Shown here: positions 1-5,908 of the stretch, in pieces | How the letters are laid out: every line of letters begins with the position of its first letter | Numbering within the stretch: position 1 is the first letter of the stretch | Origin: Desulfobulbaceae bacterium UBA2775 | GTDB taxonomy: Bacteria > Desulfobacterota > Desulfobulbia > Desulfobulbales > Desulfocapsaceae | Direction: 5' to 3' | DNA length: 6,537 bases | Assembly (NCBI GenBank): GCA_002352445.1 | Contig: DEIL01000027.1 | Location: 1-6,537 of the forward strand | The notes under the pieces: generated by a model | What the model was told of the DNA's origin: nothing | What the model saw: only the letters and a program-made list of their open reading frames with translations | Databases searched by the model: none | Translations under genes and position numbers: made by a program

Positions 1-782
1 TTTTTGACCCCCGCCCTGTTTGCTGCGGCAATGGCATATTCTATGCTGGTATGTCCCCAGTTTCTCCGTCTTCTGTACTCTTCCTCTGTATACTGCGCAT
101 CATGAATAAGTAAATCTGCCCCGGCAAAAAACTGTTCTATAACCATATTCAATTCAGTCGCTACCTCTTCCCCTTCCAGGGCCATAGCTTCATCATAGCC
201 GGGGGCATTCGGGTCGGTTATAAACAGATTACTAAACGGCTCTGTATCGTAACAGGTGCAGACAACCTTGCCATCATACTCAAAGCGGTAACCGAGAGAG
301 GTGATCGGGTGATTCAGCAGCTTAGTTGACAACTCGAGCCCATCTCCCAAGTCAATAAAAGGATTCTCATTGAGCCGGATATACTCAATATTTGAAGAAA
401 GTTCTCCAAGATTTACAGGAAAATATCGGTACTTCATCTGACCACCCACAATATCTTCAAGAGGGTCATCTTCAAAAGTGACCGGACCGTAAACTTTTAT
501 TACAGAACCGGGGGAATAAACAGGAATAAAAAATGGATACCCCATGATATGATCCCAATGGGTGTGAGAAAGAAAGATATCAGCTTTTATCGAATCATCG
601 ACCAGATTGTCTGCCATAAGAGAGTTGCCAAGTGCTCGTATTCCCGAGCCGGCATCAATAATGACAATGCGATTATCCGGACCCACCCGCAACTCAACGC
701 AGGCAGTATTTCCACCATATTTCATGGTAGCCAGGCCAGGACTGGGGATGGAGCCACGCACACCCCAGAATCGTACTTTCAA
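1..782 (-). CDS. MBL-fold metallo-hydrolase (PhnP-like), 3' end outside window
   Basis: A frame stays open from a TTG at 782 to the left edge (260 codons plus 2 nt), so the C-terminus is missing. The protein begins LKVRFWGVRGSIPSPG, the usual N-terminus of a PhnP-like metallo-beta-lactamase family. The metal-site motif HTHWDH is at residues 73-78 (H73, H75, D77, H78). Further likely ligands are H158 (NHP), D179 (YDTE) and H244 (GHTS), and HDAQY at 227-231 is also typical. A two-metal hydrolase acting on a phosphodiester or similar bond in the cytoplasm is inferred; the substrate cannot be told. TTG is chosen because GAGGAG lies 6 nt upstream (789-794), homology begins right there, and no in-frame ATG precedes residue 20. 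The gene follows the HDOD gene by 28 bp with no terminator between, so the two are probably co-transcribed and may share a signalling role. Confidence 0.88.
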   Translation of the reverse strand, partial: MKVRFWGVRGSIPSPGLATMKYGGNTACVELRVGPDNRIVIIDAGSGIRALGNSLMADNLVDDSIKADIFLSHTHWDHIMGYPFFIPVYSPGSVIKVYGPVTFEDDPLEDIVGGQMKYRYFPVNLGELSSNIEYIRLNENPFIDLGDGLELSTKLLNHPITSLGYRFEYDGKVVCTCYDTEPFSNLFITDPNAPGYDEAMALEGEEVATELNMVIEQFFAGADLLIHDAQYTEEEYRRRRNWGHTSIEYAIAAANRAGVK

Positions 783-810
783 AGAATTCTCCTCTCCCCT
801 GAGTAAGGCA

Positions 811-1671
811 CTAAGTTCGTAGGAACAACTCGCTCTTGTGAATTTCGTCTATTACTCTTGCGCCTATAGTACCAAAAACATCATGGCTCAAGTCGACAAG
901 CTGCAGTAAACGAGCAATATCCTCCTCATCAGGGAAAGGGTCACCTGCGTAACCATGATCCAGGATATTGGTATATATATTTGCAAGAGCAACAAGGGCT
1001 ACCTGTTGCCCTGCCCCACCGTCCAGTCTATCAATCTCATGATGGGTGGTGATACACTCTGTTATCACCTTGTTAAGTTTCCATTTTTCCGCAATCATCA
1101 AACCTACTTCCTGATGATCAATACCAATAAGATCGCGTTCAACCTCTATAAGAGACTGTTGATCCTGTTTCGCAATATTGAGTACTTCAATATATTCATC
1201 ACCAAAAGGCACTTTACCAAGATCATGGAGAAGTCCGGCCAAAAACAGTTCTTCCCGCTCCATAGGAGAATAACCTTTCACTTCTCCCAGCAGCCTGGCA
1301 CTAACCCCCGTGCCAATGGAATGTTCCCAGAATTTTGCCGTAGGAAGTGCCCGGGACTTCTTCACTCCTGATACAGTACGGATAATTGCCGTACTCAGGG
1401 CGATATTTTTCACAGTATTCATACCGAGCATTGTGATAGCCCGGGTCAGAGAAGTTACCTTGTTGATAAGAGAATAGTAGGCGGAGTTGATCAGTTTCAG
1501 AACCTGACCGGCAAGAATCGGGTCAAGTGAAATCACCTTGTTGAGTTCATTTGGAGACGCATCAGTACGACTGCAAATTTCCATCACTTTACCCACCGTC
1601 GTGGAAAGACTTGGCATTTTCCGAATAAAGCTCTCGATGTTCTCTCTCTGCTTCTCCTTATTGAACTCCAT
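811..1671 (-). CDS. HDOD domain signalling protein
   Basis: 286 aa, essentially one HDOD domain (about residues 15-215) and a short C-terminal tail; no membrane segment or receiver domain is seen. Family landmarks are the MPSLSTTVGKVMEICS start (19-34), the SLDPILAGQVLKLINSAYY segment (48-66), the TSLTRAITMLGMNTVKN helix (73-89) and FWEHS (114-118). HDOD proteins are HD-superfamily relatives that usually lack catalysis and act as signalling adaptors. This one keeps many HD-type residues: H117, H149-D150 (LLHDLGK), H186 (DHQEVG) and H210-H211 (HHEI). The late HD-type aspartate is Asn (ALAN, N231), as is common in HDOD proteins. Enzymatic activity is therefore uncertain. The ATG at 1671 has AAGGA about 6 nt upstream. 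It is first in a probable two-gene unit with the MBL hydrolase and has its own candidate promoter (1734-1762). Confidence 0.9.
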   Translation of the reverse strand: MEFNKEKQRENIESFIRKMPSLSTTVGKVMEICSRTDASPNELNKVISLDPILAGQVLKLINSAYYSLINKVTSLTRAITMLGMNTVKNIALSTAIIRTVSGVKKSRALPTAKFWEHSIGTGVSARLLGEVKGYSPMEREELFLAGLLHDLGKVPFGDEYIEVLNIAKQDQQSLIEVERDLIGIDHQEVGLMIAEKWKLNKVITECITTHHEIDRLDGGAGQQVALVALANIYTNILDHGYAGDPFPDEEDIARLLQLVDLSHDVFGTIGARVIDEIHKSELFLRT

Positions 1672-1733
1672 AACAATCCTTATTAAATAAGAGTGTTATA
1701 TAATTTTTCACCATTACTGTCACTGTGCAGGGT

Positions 1734-1762
1734 ATTGTATCTAAAGCGAGCGGTACCCGCAA
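1734..1762 (-). promoter_or_regulatory. Candidate sigma70-type promoter for the HDOD-MBL unit
   Basis: On the minus strand, TTGCGG (1757-1762), 17 nt, then TACAAT (1734-1739). The -10 matches consensus at 5 of 6 positions and the -35 at 3 of 6. It would give a leader of about 55-60 nt before the HDOD ATG at 1671. It lies downstream of the hisA stop and the weak terminator, so the HDOD gene need not depend on hisA transcription. Based on sequence match only. Confidence 0.45.
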
Positions 1763-1765
1763 CCC

Positions 1766-1787
1766 AAAAACTCGACAGCAGGTCAAG
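1766..1787 (-). terminator. Weak intrinsic terminator after hisA
   Basis: On the minus strand, CTTGAC and GTCGAG form a 6-bp stem (one G-U pair) around a 5-nt loop CTGCT, followed at once by TTTTT. It starts 11 nt past the hisA stop. The stem is short and only moderately GC-rich, so termination may be partial and some read-through into the HDOD unit is possible. Confidence 0.4.
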
Positions 1788-1797
1788 ACTCTTACTT

Positions 1798-2568
1798 TCA
1801 GCTGCCATCTTCCCGACAAAACAAAACCACATCACCATAGGCTGCGGTTGTGCCACCGAAAATATCAAGTCCACTGCCGATGGTTGCATCAACCCTGTTC
1901 CTGCCAACGTCACTGATCAGCTGCATATCAACCAGATCTCTAATACCACCTGCATAAGTTGTTGGGATCGGGGACCAGTCGGCAAGGATTTTCACCAGCT
2001 CAATTTCCACACCGCCGCATTTTCCTTCAACGTCAGCACCATGGACAAGAAATTCATCACATGATGATGCCAATGTCTCAAGCAGTTCAGGACTGATAAC
2101 CTCGTTAGTAAAATTCTGCCACCTGTCAGTAACAATATAATAGTCTCCATCTTTCTTTCTGCAACTCAAATCGAGGACAATCCTTTCACGCCCCACCGCA
2201 CGAACAAGTTCTGTCAGTCGGTTTACATCTACCTGTCCGTCTGTAAAAACATATGAGGTTACAATGACATGAGAGGCACCTCTGTCCAGCCACTCGCCTG
2301 CATTCTTTGCTGTAATGCCGCCACCTATCTGCATTCCGCCGGGCCATGCAGCAAGTGCCCTCTCAGCGGCATCATCATTGCCCGGACCAAGTTTGATCAC
2401 ATGCCCGCCAACAAGATTATCCGATCGATACAGTTCTGCAAACCACGCCGATGATTTATCAGCGGTGAAATTGATCTTCACATCATCCGGGCGATCGTCA
2501 TTGAGTGTCGAACCTACTATCTGTTTCACAACACCTCTATGCAGATCAATACATGGTCTGAACCTCAT
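1798..2568 (-). CDS. hisA: Phosphoribosylformimino-AICAR-P isomerase, eukaryotic (HIS6) type
   Basis: 256 aa from the preferred start. The enzyme makes the fourth step of histidine biosynthesis, an Amadori-type isomerisation of ProFAR to PRFAR on a TIM barrel. The sequence follows the yeast and plant HIS6 pattern rather than ordinary bacterial HisA: RPCIDLHRGVVKQIVG at the N-terminus, HVIKLGPGNDDAA (56-68), QIGGGI (80-85), IVLDLSCRK (130-138), FLVHGADVEGKCGG (173-186), TYAGGI (204-209) and GSGLDIFGG (231-239). D8 and D133 sit where the two catalytic aspartates are expected; the glycine-rich turns fit phosphate binding. The start at 2568 is chosen because the family begins there and AAGGAGG lies just upstream. 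An in-frame ATG at 2625 with its own GAGGAG would add 19 residues encoded largely by a terminator hairpin. No other his genes are adjacent. Confidence 0.92.
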   Translation of the reverse strand: MRFRPCIDLHRGVVKQIVGSTLNDDRPDDVKINFTADKSSAWFAELYRSDNLVGGHVIKLGPGNDDAAERALAAWPGGMQIGGGITAKNAGEWLDRGASHVIVTSYVFTDGQVDVNRLTELVRAVGRERIVLDLSCRKKDGDYYIVTDRWQNFTNEVISPELLETLASSCDEFLVHGADVEGKCGGVEIELVKILADWSPIPTTYAGGIRDLVDMQLISDVGRNRVDATIGSGLDIFGGTTAAYGDVVLFCREDGS

Positions 2569-2583
2569 CCCCTCCTCCTTCAT

Positions 2584-2622
2584 AAACAAAAAGGCGGGAT
2601 GCTCAAGAGCATCCCGCCTTTT
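2584..2622 (-). terminator. Strong rho-independent terminator between the ATPase gene and hisA
   Basis: A perfect 16-bp stem, AAAAGGCGGGATGCTC (2589-2604) against GAGCATCCCGCCTTTT (2607-2622), with a 2-nt spacer, so in practice a loop of about 4 nt. On the minus strand it is followed by TTTTTGTTT. It lies 44 nt past the ATPase stop and only about 16 nt ahead of the preferred hisA ATG. It clearly can end the ATPase transcript. Because it sits so close to the hisA ribosome binding site, it may also limit hisA expression. Confidence 0.9.
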
Positions 2623-2665
2623 CATACTTCACTCCTCACTTAAAAGCGCCAGAAAACGCACTGTT

Positions 2666-3361
2666 TCAGCTCTTTTTGACTAGCATCGTCGACGGGTCCA
2701 GCATGAGTGTTGCATTGAGATCAACCACACTTGAATCACATTTTAATATTGCCAGTTTCATCTCATTTCCTTCCGGCTTAATAAGCAAAACTGTCTCGAA
2801 AAGTGACGCAACATCATGGCAGGGAGCCGGAACACCATCTTCGCTTACACGATCATCACTGCGATGACTGACAGCCGAAAACCAGATAACCTTCAATCCC
2901 CGATCATTCATGAAACTACGCAATTCTTCCAACGACTTTGGATCATTGTTTTCAAAATCGTATCCGTCAATAATCAGGCATTCAGGCTTAAAAATTTCCT
3001 GCTGCACCAGATCATCAAAACGCTCTTCCAACACAGCTTTGCTGAAAGAACTCTCCTTGAAGGTCATAATCATGCGGTTTTTCATGATTCCGGGAATCAT
3101 TTCAATTCTCTCACCCTCAGTCAACAGGGACAGAATATCATCATACCACGCTCTTGTTTTTTCAACACTCTCACCAATAGATACATGGAGTACCTTGTTA
3201 CCTTGCAGAATGCAGTCAAGAGCAAATTGTACCAGAATGGCAGTTTTCCCAAGCCCGGCTCTGGCCATAACCAGGCCCATGCTCCGAACTACTTCTCCCT
3301 TCTTATCCTCCAGACCGAGCGCCCGGAGTGGATTATTAATTATCAAATCGTCGTTTCCCAT
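2666..3361 (-). CDS. Small RecA/KaiC-like P-loop ATPase of unknown function
   Basis: 231 aa. Walker A is ARAGLGKT (33-40); Walker B is CLIID (128-132). HVSIGES (59-65) matches the strand with the catalytic Glu (E64) seen in RadA/KaiC-type proteins. KVIWFSAVSHR (about 156-166) fits a sensor strand, and a C-terminal beta-rich part (VLLIKPEGNEMKLAILK) resembles the end of a RecA core. It is a single bare ATPase core with no zinc finger, Lon-like domain or second KaiC repeat, so it is neither full RadA nor KaiC. ATP-driven action on nucleic acid or a protein partner is inferred; the real substrate is unknown. The ATG at 3361 has GAGGTGG about 6 nt upstream. It lies between fusA and hisA on the same strand but is set off by a 169-bp gap and a strong terminator, so it may be its own transcription unit. 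Confidence 0.75.
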   Translation of the reverse strand: MGNDDLIINNPLRALGLEDKKGEVVRSMGLVMARAGLGKTAILVQFALDCILQGNKVLHVSIGESVEKTRAWYDDILSLLTEGERIEMIPGIMKNRMIMTFKESSFSKAVLEERFDDLVQQEIFKPECLIIDGYDFENNDPKSLEELRSFMNDRGLKVIWFSAVSHRSDDRVSEDGVPAPCHDVASLFETVLLIKPEGNEMKLAILKCDSSVVDLNATLMLDPSTMLVKKS

Positions 3362-3375
3362 GCCAGTCCACCTCT

Positions 3376-3404
3376 TTTATATTCCTTGTTTGCCGGACTT
3401 TCAA
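3376..3404 (-). promoter_or_regulatory. Promoter-like match just ahead of the ATPase gene
   Basis: On the minus strand, TTGAAA (3399-3404), 17 nt, TATAAA (3376-3381), each 5 of 6 to the sigma70 consensus. The expected start would fall near 3369, inside the ribosome binding site and only about 8 nt before the ATG. The transcript would be almost leaderless, which lowers its likelihood despite the good match. Confidence 0.3.
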
Positions 3405-3420
3405 TTCAGCCAGCTACCCA

Positions 3421-3492
3421 ATCCTCCTTAGGAGCTTGTCCGAGAATAAGCATTTTGCTCAAAATGCATTCTTGGACAGGTTCCTAGAGGAT
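3421..3492. repeat. 72-nt near-complete palindrome, possible MITE
   Basis: The two halves pair over about 32 bp: ATCCTC with GAGGAT, a 2-nt bulge (CT), TAGGA with TCCTA, then C and TGTCC with their partners, AGAAT with ATTCT, a 2-nt bulge (AA), and GCATTTT with AAAATGC around loop GCTC (3457-3460). The three imperfect positions (3434/3481, 3436/3479, 3442/3473) are all G-U in plus-strand RNA and A-C in minus-strand RNA. No U-run directly follows on either strand, so a simple terminator is not supported. The inner part from GGAGC to GTTCC is flanked by TA on both sides, as expected for an element that duplicates a TA target (IS630/mariner-like). CAGCTA also occurs on both sides (3411-3416, 3493-3498). 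A palindromic mobile remnant is inferred. Confidence 0.6.
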
Positions 3493-3505
3493 CAGCTATT
3501 TTTAA

Positions 3506-3534
3506 TTTGTAGTATTTACCCGCAATAATATCAA
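3506..3534 (-). promoter_or_regulatory. Candidate promoter overlapping the fusA stop
   Basis: On the minus strand, TTGATA (3529-3534, 5 of 6), 17 nt, TACAAA (3506-3511, 4 of 6). The -35 overlaps the fusA stop codon. It would give the ATPase gene a leader of about 140 nt that includes the whole 3421-3492 palindrome. Supported by consensus match and spacing only. Confidence 0.35.
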
Positions 3535-5615
3535 GAGTTCTTCTTTTCGTCCTGATAAGCCTTGACTAAATCTTCGCCAATACTCTTGGGTACAGATTTA
3601 AAGGTTGCAAACTCCATGGTAAACTCAGCCTTTCCCTGGGTCAGAGACCGAAGAGTGGTGGAATAACCAAACATCTCAGACAGTGGAACTTCCGCCTCGA
3701 TCACCGTGTACATTCCTTCTTCTGAAGTACCAATAATCATACCCCGCCGCTGATTAATGCTGCCCATTACCGAACCCTGAAACTCCGAAGGCCCCTCTAC
3801 TGCAACTTTCATTATAGGCTCCATGATCACCGGTTTTGCTTTCAGATACCCTTCCCTGAAAGCACCAACGGAGGCGAGCTGGAAAGCTACGTCCGAGGAG
3901 TCAACGGCATGGAACGCACCATCATCAATGACACATCGAATACCGGTAATGGCTGCACCGCAAAGAGATCCTTTTTCCAGGCACTTTTTGAAGCCCTTGT
4001 CACAGGCTCCAATAAATTCACGGGGAATAGCTCCGCCGACAATCTTGTCAACAAATTCATACTCTCCCTCTTCGAGGGGTTCTATATACCCTGCAACACG
4101 ACCGAACTGACCGGAGCCGCCAGTCTGTTTTTTATGGATATAGTTAAATTCCGCTCGCTGAGAAATCGTTTCACGATAAGCAACCTGAGGCGCACCAACT
4201 TCAACGAGAGCACTGTACTCACGTTTCATACGCTCAATATAAACCTCAAGATGCAGCTCACCCATACCTGAGACAATGGTTTCACCGGTCTCATGATCCA
4301 CATAGGTTCTAAAAGTCGGATCTTCCTTAGTGAATCGATTCAGGGCCTTTGACATATTCACCTGGGCCTTATTATCGACTGGAATCACCGCAAGGGAAAT
4401 AACAGGCTCGGGAATATGCATAGATGTCATAGAACAGGAAATATCACTTGCAGAAAATGTGTCTCCCGAAGCACAATCAATACCAAAAAGAGCGACAATA
4501 TCACCGGAGCCACACGATTCAATTTCCTGCATCTCATCGGAATGCATGCGGCAGAGACGACCAATCTTCACTTTTTTGCCGGTGCGGTTGTTATAAACTG
4601 TACCTCCTTTAACAACCTGTCCCTGGTAGGTACGAACATAGGTCAGTTGTCCATATCTGCCGTCCTCAAGTTTAAAGGCAAGCATGATCAACGGATCCTC
4701 AGGATCATTGGATACCACAAACTCCTTCTCATCATTCTTCAGATCAAGAGCCATATTCTCAACATCTGTTGGACAGGGGAGGTACTGTTCCACCGCATCA
4801 AGAAGTGCCTGCACACCTTTGTTTTTATAAGCAGAACCCATAAAAACGGGAGTAAACTCAAGTGCCAGAGTGCCTTTACGTACAGCATCATTGATCAGCT
4901 GGACATCAATATCACTCTCTTCAAGCAGTGTCTCCATCAACTCCTCAGAGAACATAGAGATCTCTTCAAGCATTGCTTCACGTTTTTCCTGTGCCTCAGC
5001 CAGCATTTCAGCAGGAATTTCGTCTTCACGTATGAGCTCACCATTTTCACCCTCATAGTAAATTGCCTTCATGGTGACAAGGTCAACAACCCCTGCTAAC
5101 TCGCTCTCAAGACCGATGGGTAACTGCATCATATGTGCGTTCAATCCAAGTTTATCTCTGAGCTGATCAGTTACTTTTGCTGGATTTGCTCCTGTGCGGT
5201 CACACTTATTTATAAAGGCAATTCGCGGTACATTGTACCTGGTCATCTGACGATTTACAGTAATTGACTGCGATTGCACACCACCTACTGAACAGAGAAC
5301 AAGAACAGCACCGTCAAGAACCCTGAGTGCTCTTTCCACCTCCACAGTAAAATCGACGTGGCCCGGAGTATCAATGATGTTAATATCAATATCCTTCCAG
5401 GAGCAGTAAGTAGCTGCGGATTGGATTGTAATACCACGCTCCTTTTCAAGCTCCATGGAATCCATCTTTGCGCCGACACCATCTTTCCCACGAACTTCAT
5501 GAATGGCGTGAATTTTGTCGGTGTAAAACAAAATACGTTCGGTCAATGTCGTCTTTCCCGAATCAATATGGGCACTGATACCTATATTTCTAACTCTTGA
5601 TAAATCCTTACTCAT
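3531..5615 (-). CDS. fusA: Elongation factor G, mitochondrial EF-G1 / spdEFG1 type
   Basis: 694 aa, full length. EF-G is the GTPase that drives tRNA-mRNA translocation on the ribosome. Domain I (about 1-282) has G1 AHIDSGKT (15-22), switch I ERGIT (59-63), G3 DTPGH with catalytic H86 (82-86), G4 NKCD (136-139) and G5 SAYK (261-264). Domain II runs about 305-400, III about 404-480 (GMGELHLE at 450-457), IV about 481-605 (HKKQTGGSGQFG at 494-505) and V after that (EFQGSVMGSINQRRG). Ser in HIDSGKT (Ala in common EF-G), GKDGVGAKMDSMELEKERG (43-61), LVLCSVGGVQ (105-114) and FGIDCASGDTF (377-387) match human GFM1 and spdEFG1 proteins. The ATG at 5615 has AGAGGA 8 nt upstream. No rpsL, rpsG or tuf is adjacent, which fits a paralogue outside the str operon. 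Whether it is the main translocase here is inferred. Confidence 0.95.
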   Translation of the reverse strand: MSKDLSRVRNIGISAHIDSGKTTLTERILFYTDKIHAIHEVRGKDGVGAKMDSMELEKERGITIQSAATYCSWKDIDINIIDTPGHVDFTVEVERALRVLDGAVLVLCSVGGVQSQSITVNRQMTRYNVPRIAFINKCDRTGANPAKVTDQLRDKLGLNAHMMQLPIGLESELAGVVDLVTMKAIYYEGENGELIREDEIPAEMLAEAQEKREAMLEEISMFSEELMETLLEESDIDVQLINDAVRKGTLALEFTPVFMGSAYKNKGVQALLDAVEQYLPCPTDVENMALDLKNDEKEFVVSNDPEDPLIMLAFKLEDGRYGQLTYVRTYQGQVVKGGTVYNNRTGKKVKIGRLCRMHSDEMQEIESCGSGDIVALFGIDCASGDTFSASDISCSMTSMHIPEPVISLAVIPVDNKAQVNMSKALNRFTKEDPTFRTYVDHETGETIVSGMGELHLEVYIERMKREYSALVEVGAPQVAYRETISQRAEFNYIHKKQTGGSGQFGRVAGYIEPLEEGEYEFVDKIVGGAIPREFIGACDKGFKKCLEKGSLCGAAITGIRCVIDDGAFHAVDSSDVAFQLASVGAFREGYLKAKPVIMEPIMKVAVEGPSEFQGSVMGSINQRRGMIIGTSEEGMYTVIEAEVPLSEMFGYSTTLRSLTQGKAEFTMEFATFKSVPKSIGEDLVKAYQDEKKNS

Positions 5616-5642
5616 GGCTGCTGTCCTCTACAACGTTTGCCA

Positions 5643-5659
5643 ACCGGCTATAGCCCGGT
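5643..5659 (-). promoter_or_regulatory. Short palindrome in the fusA leader
   Basis: ACCGG and CCGGT pair around a core containing the perfect 10-bp palindrome GGCTATAGCC (5646-5655). It lies 28 nt ahead of the fusA ATG and just upstream of the ribosome binding site. It could be a leader hairpin or a protein-binding operator; the sequence does not decide. Confidence 0.3.
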
Positions 5660-5680
5660 CTCGTTTCAATAAGCTATGGT

Positions 5681-5723
5681 AATAAATAAAAAATAAGGAG
5701 TCACAGTACTCTGTAACTCCTTA
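5681..5723 (-). terminator. Intrinsic terminator upstream of fusA
   Basis: On the minus strand TAAGGAGT pairs with ACTCCTTA (8 bp), then one mismatch, then ACAG with CTGT (4 bp) around a 4-nt loop, followed by TTTTTTATTTATT. The U-run exists only in the minus direction. The nearest minus-strand gene downstream is fusA, 65 nt further on, and no minus-strand protein gene lies upstream in the window. It therefore ends either a small RNA or an attenuated fusA leader. Confidence 0.8.
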
Positions 5724-5804
5724 CTCAACTCACGTTTCTTGTGCTAACCCTGTGAAGCTGGAGTCTTTGCAGATCCAGTCCGTTTCACATTACTCACAAA
5801 GAAC
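5681..5804 (-). ncRNA. Candidate structured small RNA or fusA leader attenuator
   Basis: Read on the minus strand from 5804, the sequence folds into nested stems. The outer stem is GTTCTTTGTG (5795-5804) with CACAAGAAAC (5734-5743), 10 positions with one mismatch and one G-U. The middle stem is TGTGAA (5784-5789) with TTCACA (5751-5756). The apical stem is CTGGA-TCT (5771-5778) with AGA-C-TCCAG (5758-5766), closed by a GCAA tetraloop of the GNRA class. An intrinsic terminator follows 10 nt later. The outer stem begins at the transcription start predicted from the -10 box at 5810-5815. The GNRA loop and U-run both favour the minus strand. I do not recognise a known RNA family; it lacks the SRP RNA core motif. 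P2's GACTCC could alternatively pair with GGAGTT of the terminator, which would suit attenuation. Confidence 0.55.
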
Positions 5805-5809
5805 CTGAC

Positions 5810-5838
5810 AGTATATATCACTCTTGACAATATTGCCA
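5810..5838 (-). promoter_or_regulatory. Candidate promoter for the structured RNA / fusA
   Basis: On the minus strand, TGGCAA (5833-5838, 3 of 6), 17 nt, TATACT (5810-5815, 5 of 6). The predicted start at about 5803-5804 coincides with the first base of the outer RNA stem, which lends it support beyond the consensus match. No better promoter was found between the terminator and fusA. Confidence 0.45.
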
Positions 5839-5854
5839 TAAAAAAGTTACCCTC

Positions 5855-5883
5855 TTAACCTTCGCCCCTATTTATCATATCAA
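5855..5883 (+). promoter_or_regulatory. Possible weak promoter for the thioesterase gene
   Basis: TTAACC (5855-5860), 17 nt, TATCAA (5878-5883), each 4 of 6 to consensus, giving a start near 5890 and a leader of about 19 nt. Nearby alternatives for the -10 are TATCAT (5873-5878) and TACAAT (5884-5889), both without a good -35. Confidence 0.25.
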
Positions 5884-5908
5884 TACAATACAAAACGAGT
5901 GATCAAAG

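Noticed and set aside
2569..2625. N-terminal 19-residue extension of HisA from the ATG at 2625.
   Set aside because: The family starts at the MRFRPCIDLH position, and the extension is encoded mostly by a perfect terminator stem. It is kept as a regulatory possibility, not as the annotated start.
2816..3487. Plus-strand ORF of 223 codons opposite the ATPase gene.
   Set aside because: The minus frame carries clear Walker motifs, while this one is low in recognisable content and runs into the palindrome; treated as a shadow.
3421..3492. Palindrome as the fusA transcription terminator.
   Set aside because: No U-run follows the hairpin in the minus direction; the downstream sequence is GG-rich. 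It may still slow polymerase, but it is not a standard intrinsic terminator.
4416..5099. Long plus-strand ORF (227 codons) opposite fusA.
   Set aside because: It lies wholly antisense to well-conserved fusA codons, shows no recognisable domain and has no ribosome binding site; it is a shadow frame.
5681..5804. Candidate RNA as the bacterial SRP (4.5S) RNA or 6S RNA.
   Set aside because: The conserved SRP apical loop motif (GGAA tetraloop with flanking AGCAG-type internal loop) is absent, and the length and stem pattern do not fit 6S RNA.
5824..5829. Perfect TTGACA -35 hexamer on the plus strand ahead of the thioesterase gene.
   Set aside because: At 16-18 nt spacing the -10 positions read GTTACC, TTACCC or TACCCT, which do not resemble a -10 box.
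5744..5839. A 31-codon minus-strand ORF (ATG at 5839, TAG at 5744) ending just before the terminator.
   Set aside because: The predicted transcription start at about 5804 lies inside it, its only Shine-Dalgarno-like sequence is 11 nt away, and the same bases form well-paired RNA stems. A structured RNA explains the stretch better, though a leader peptide is not fully excluded.
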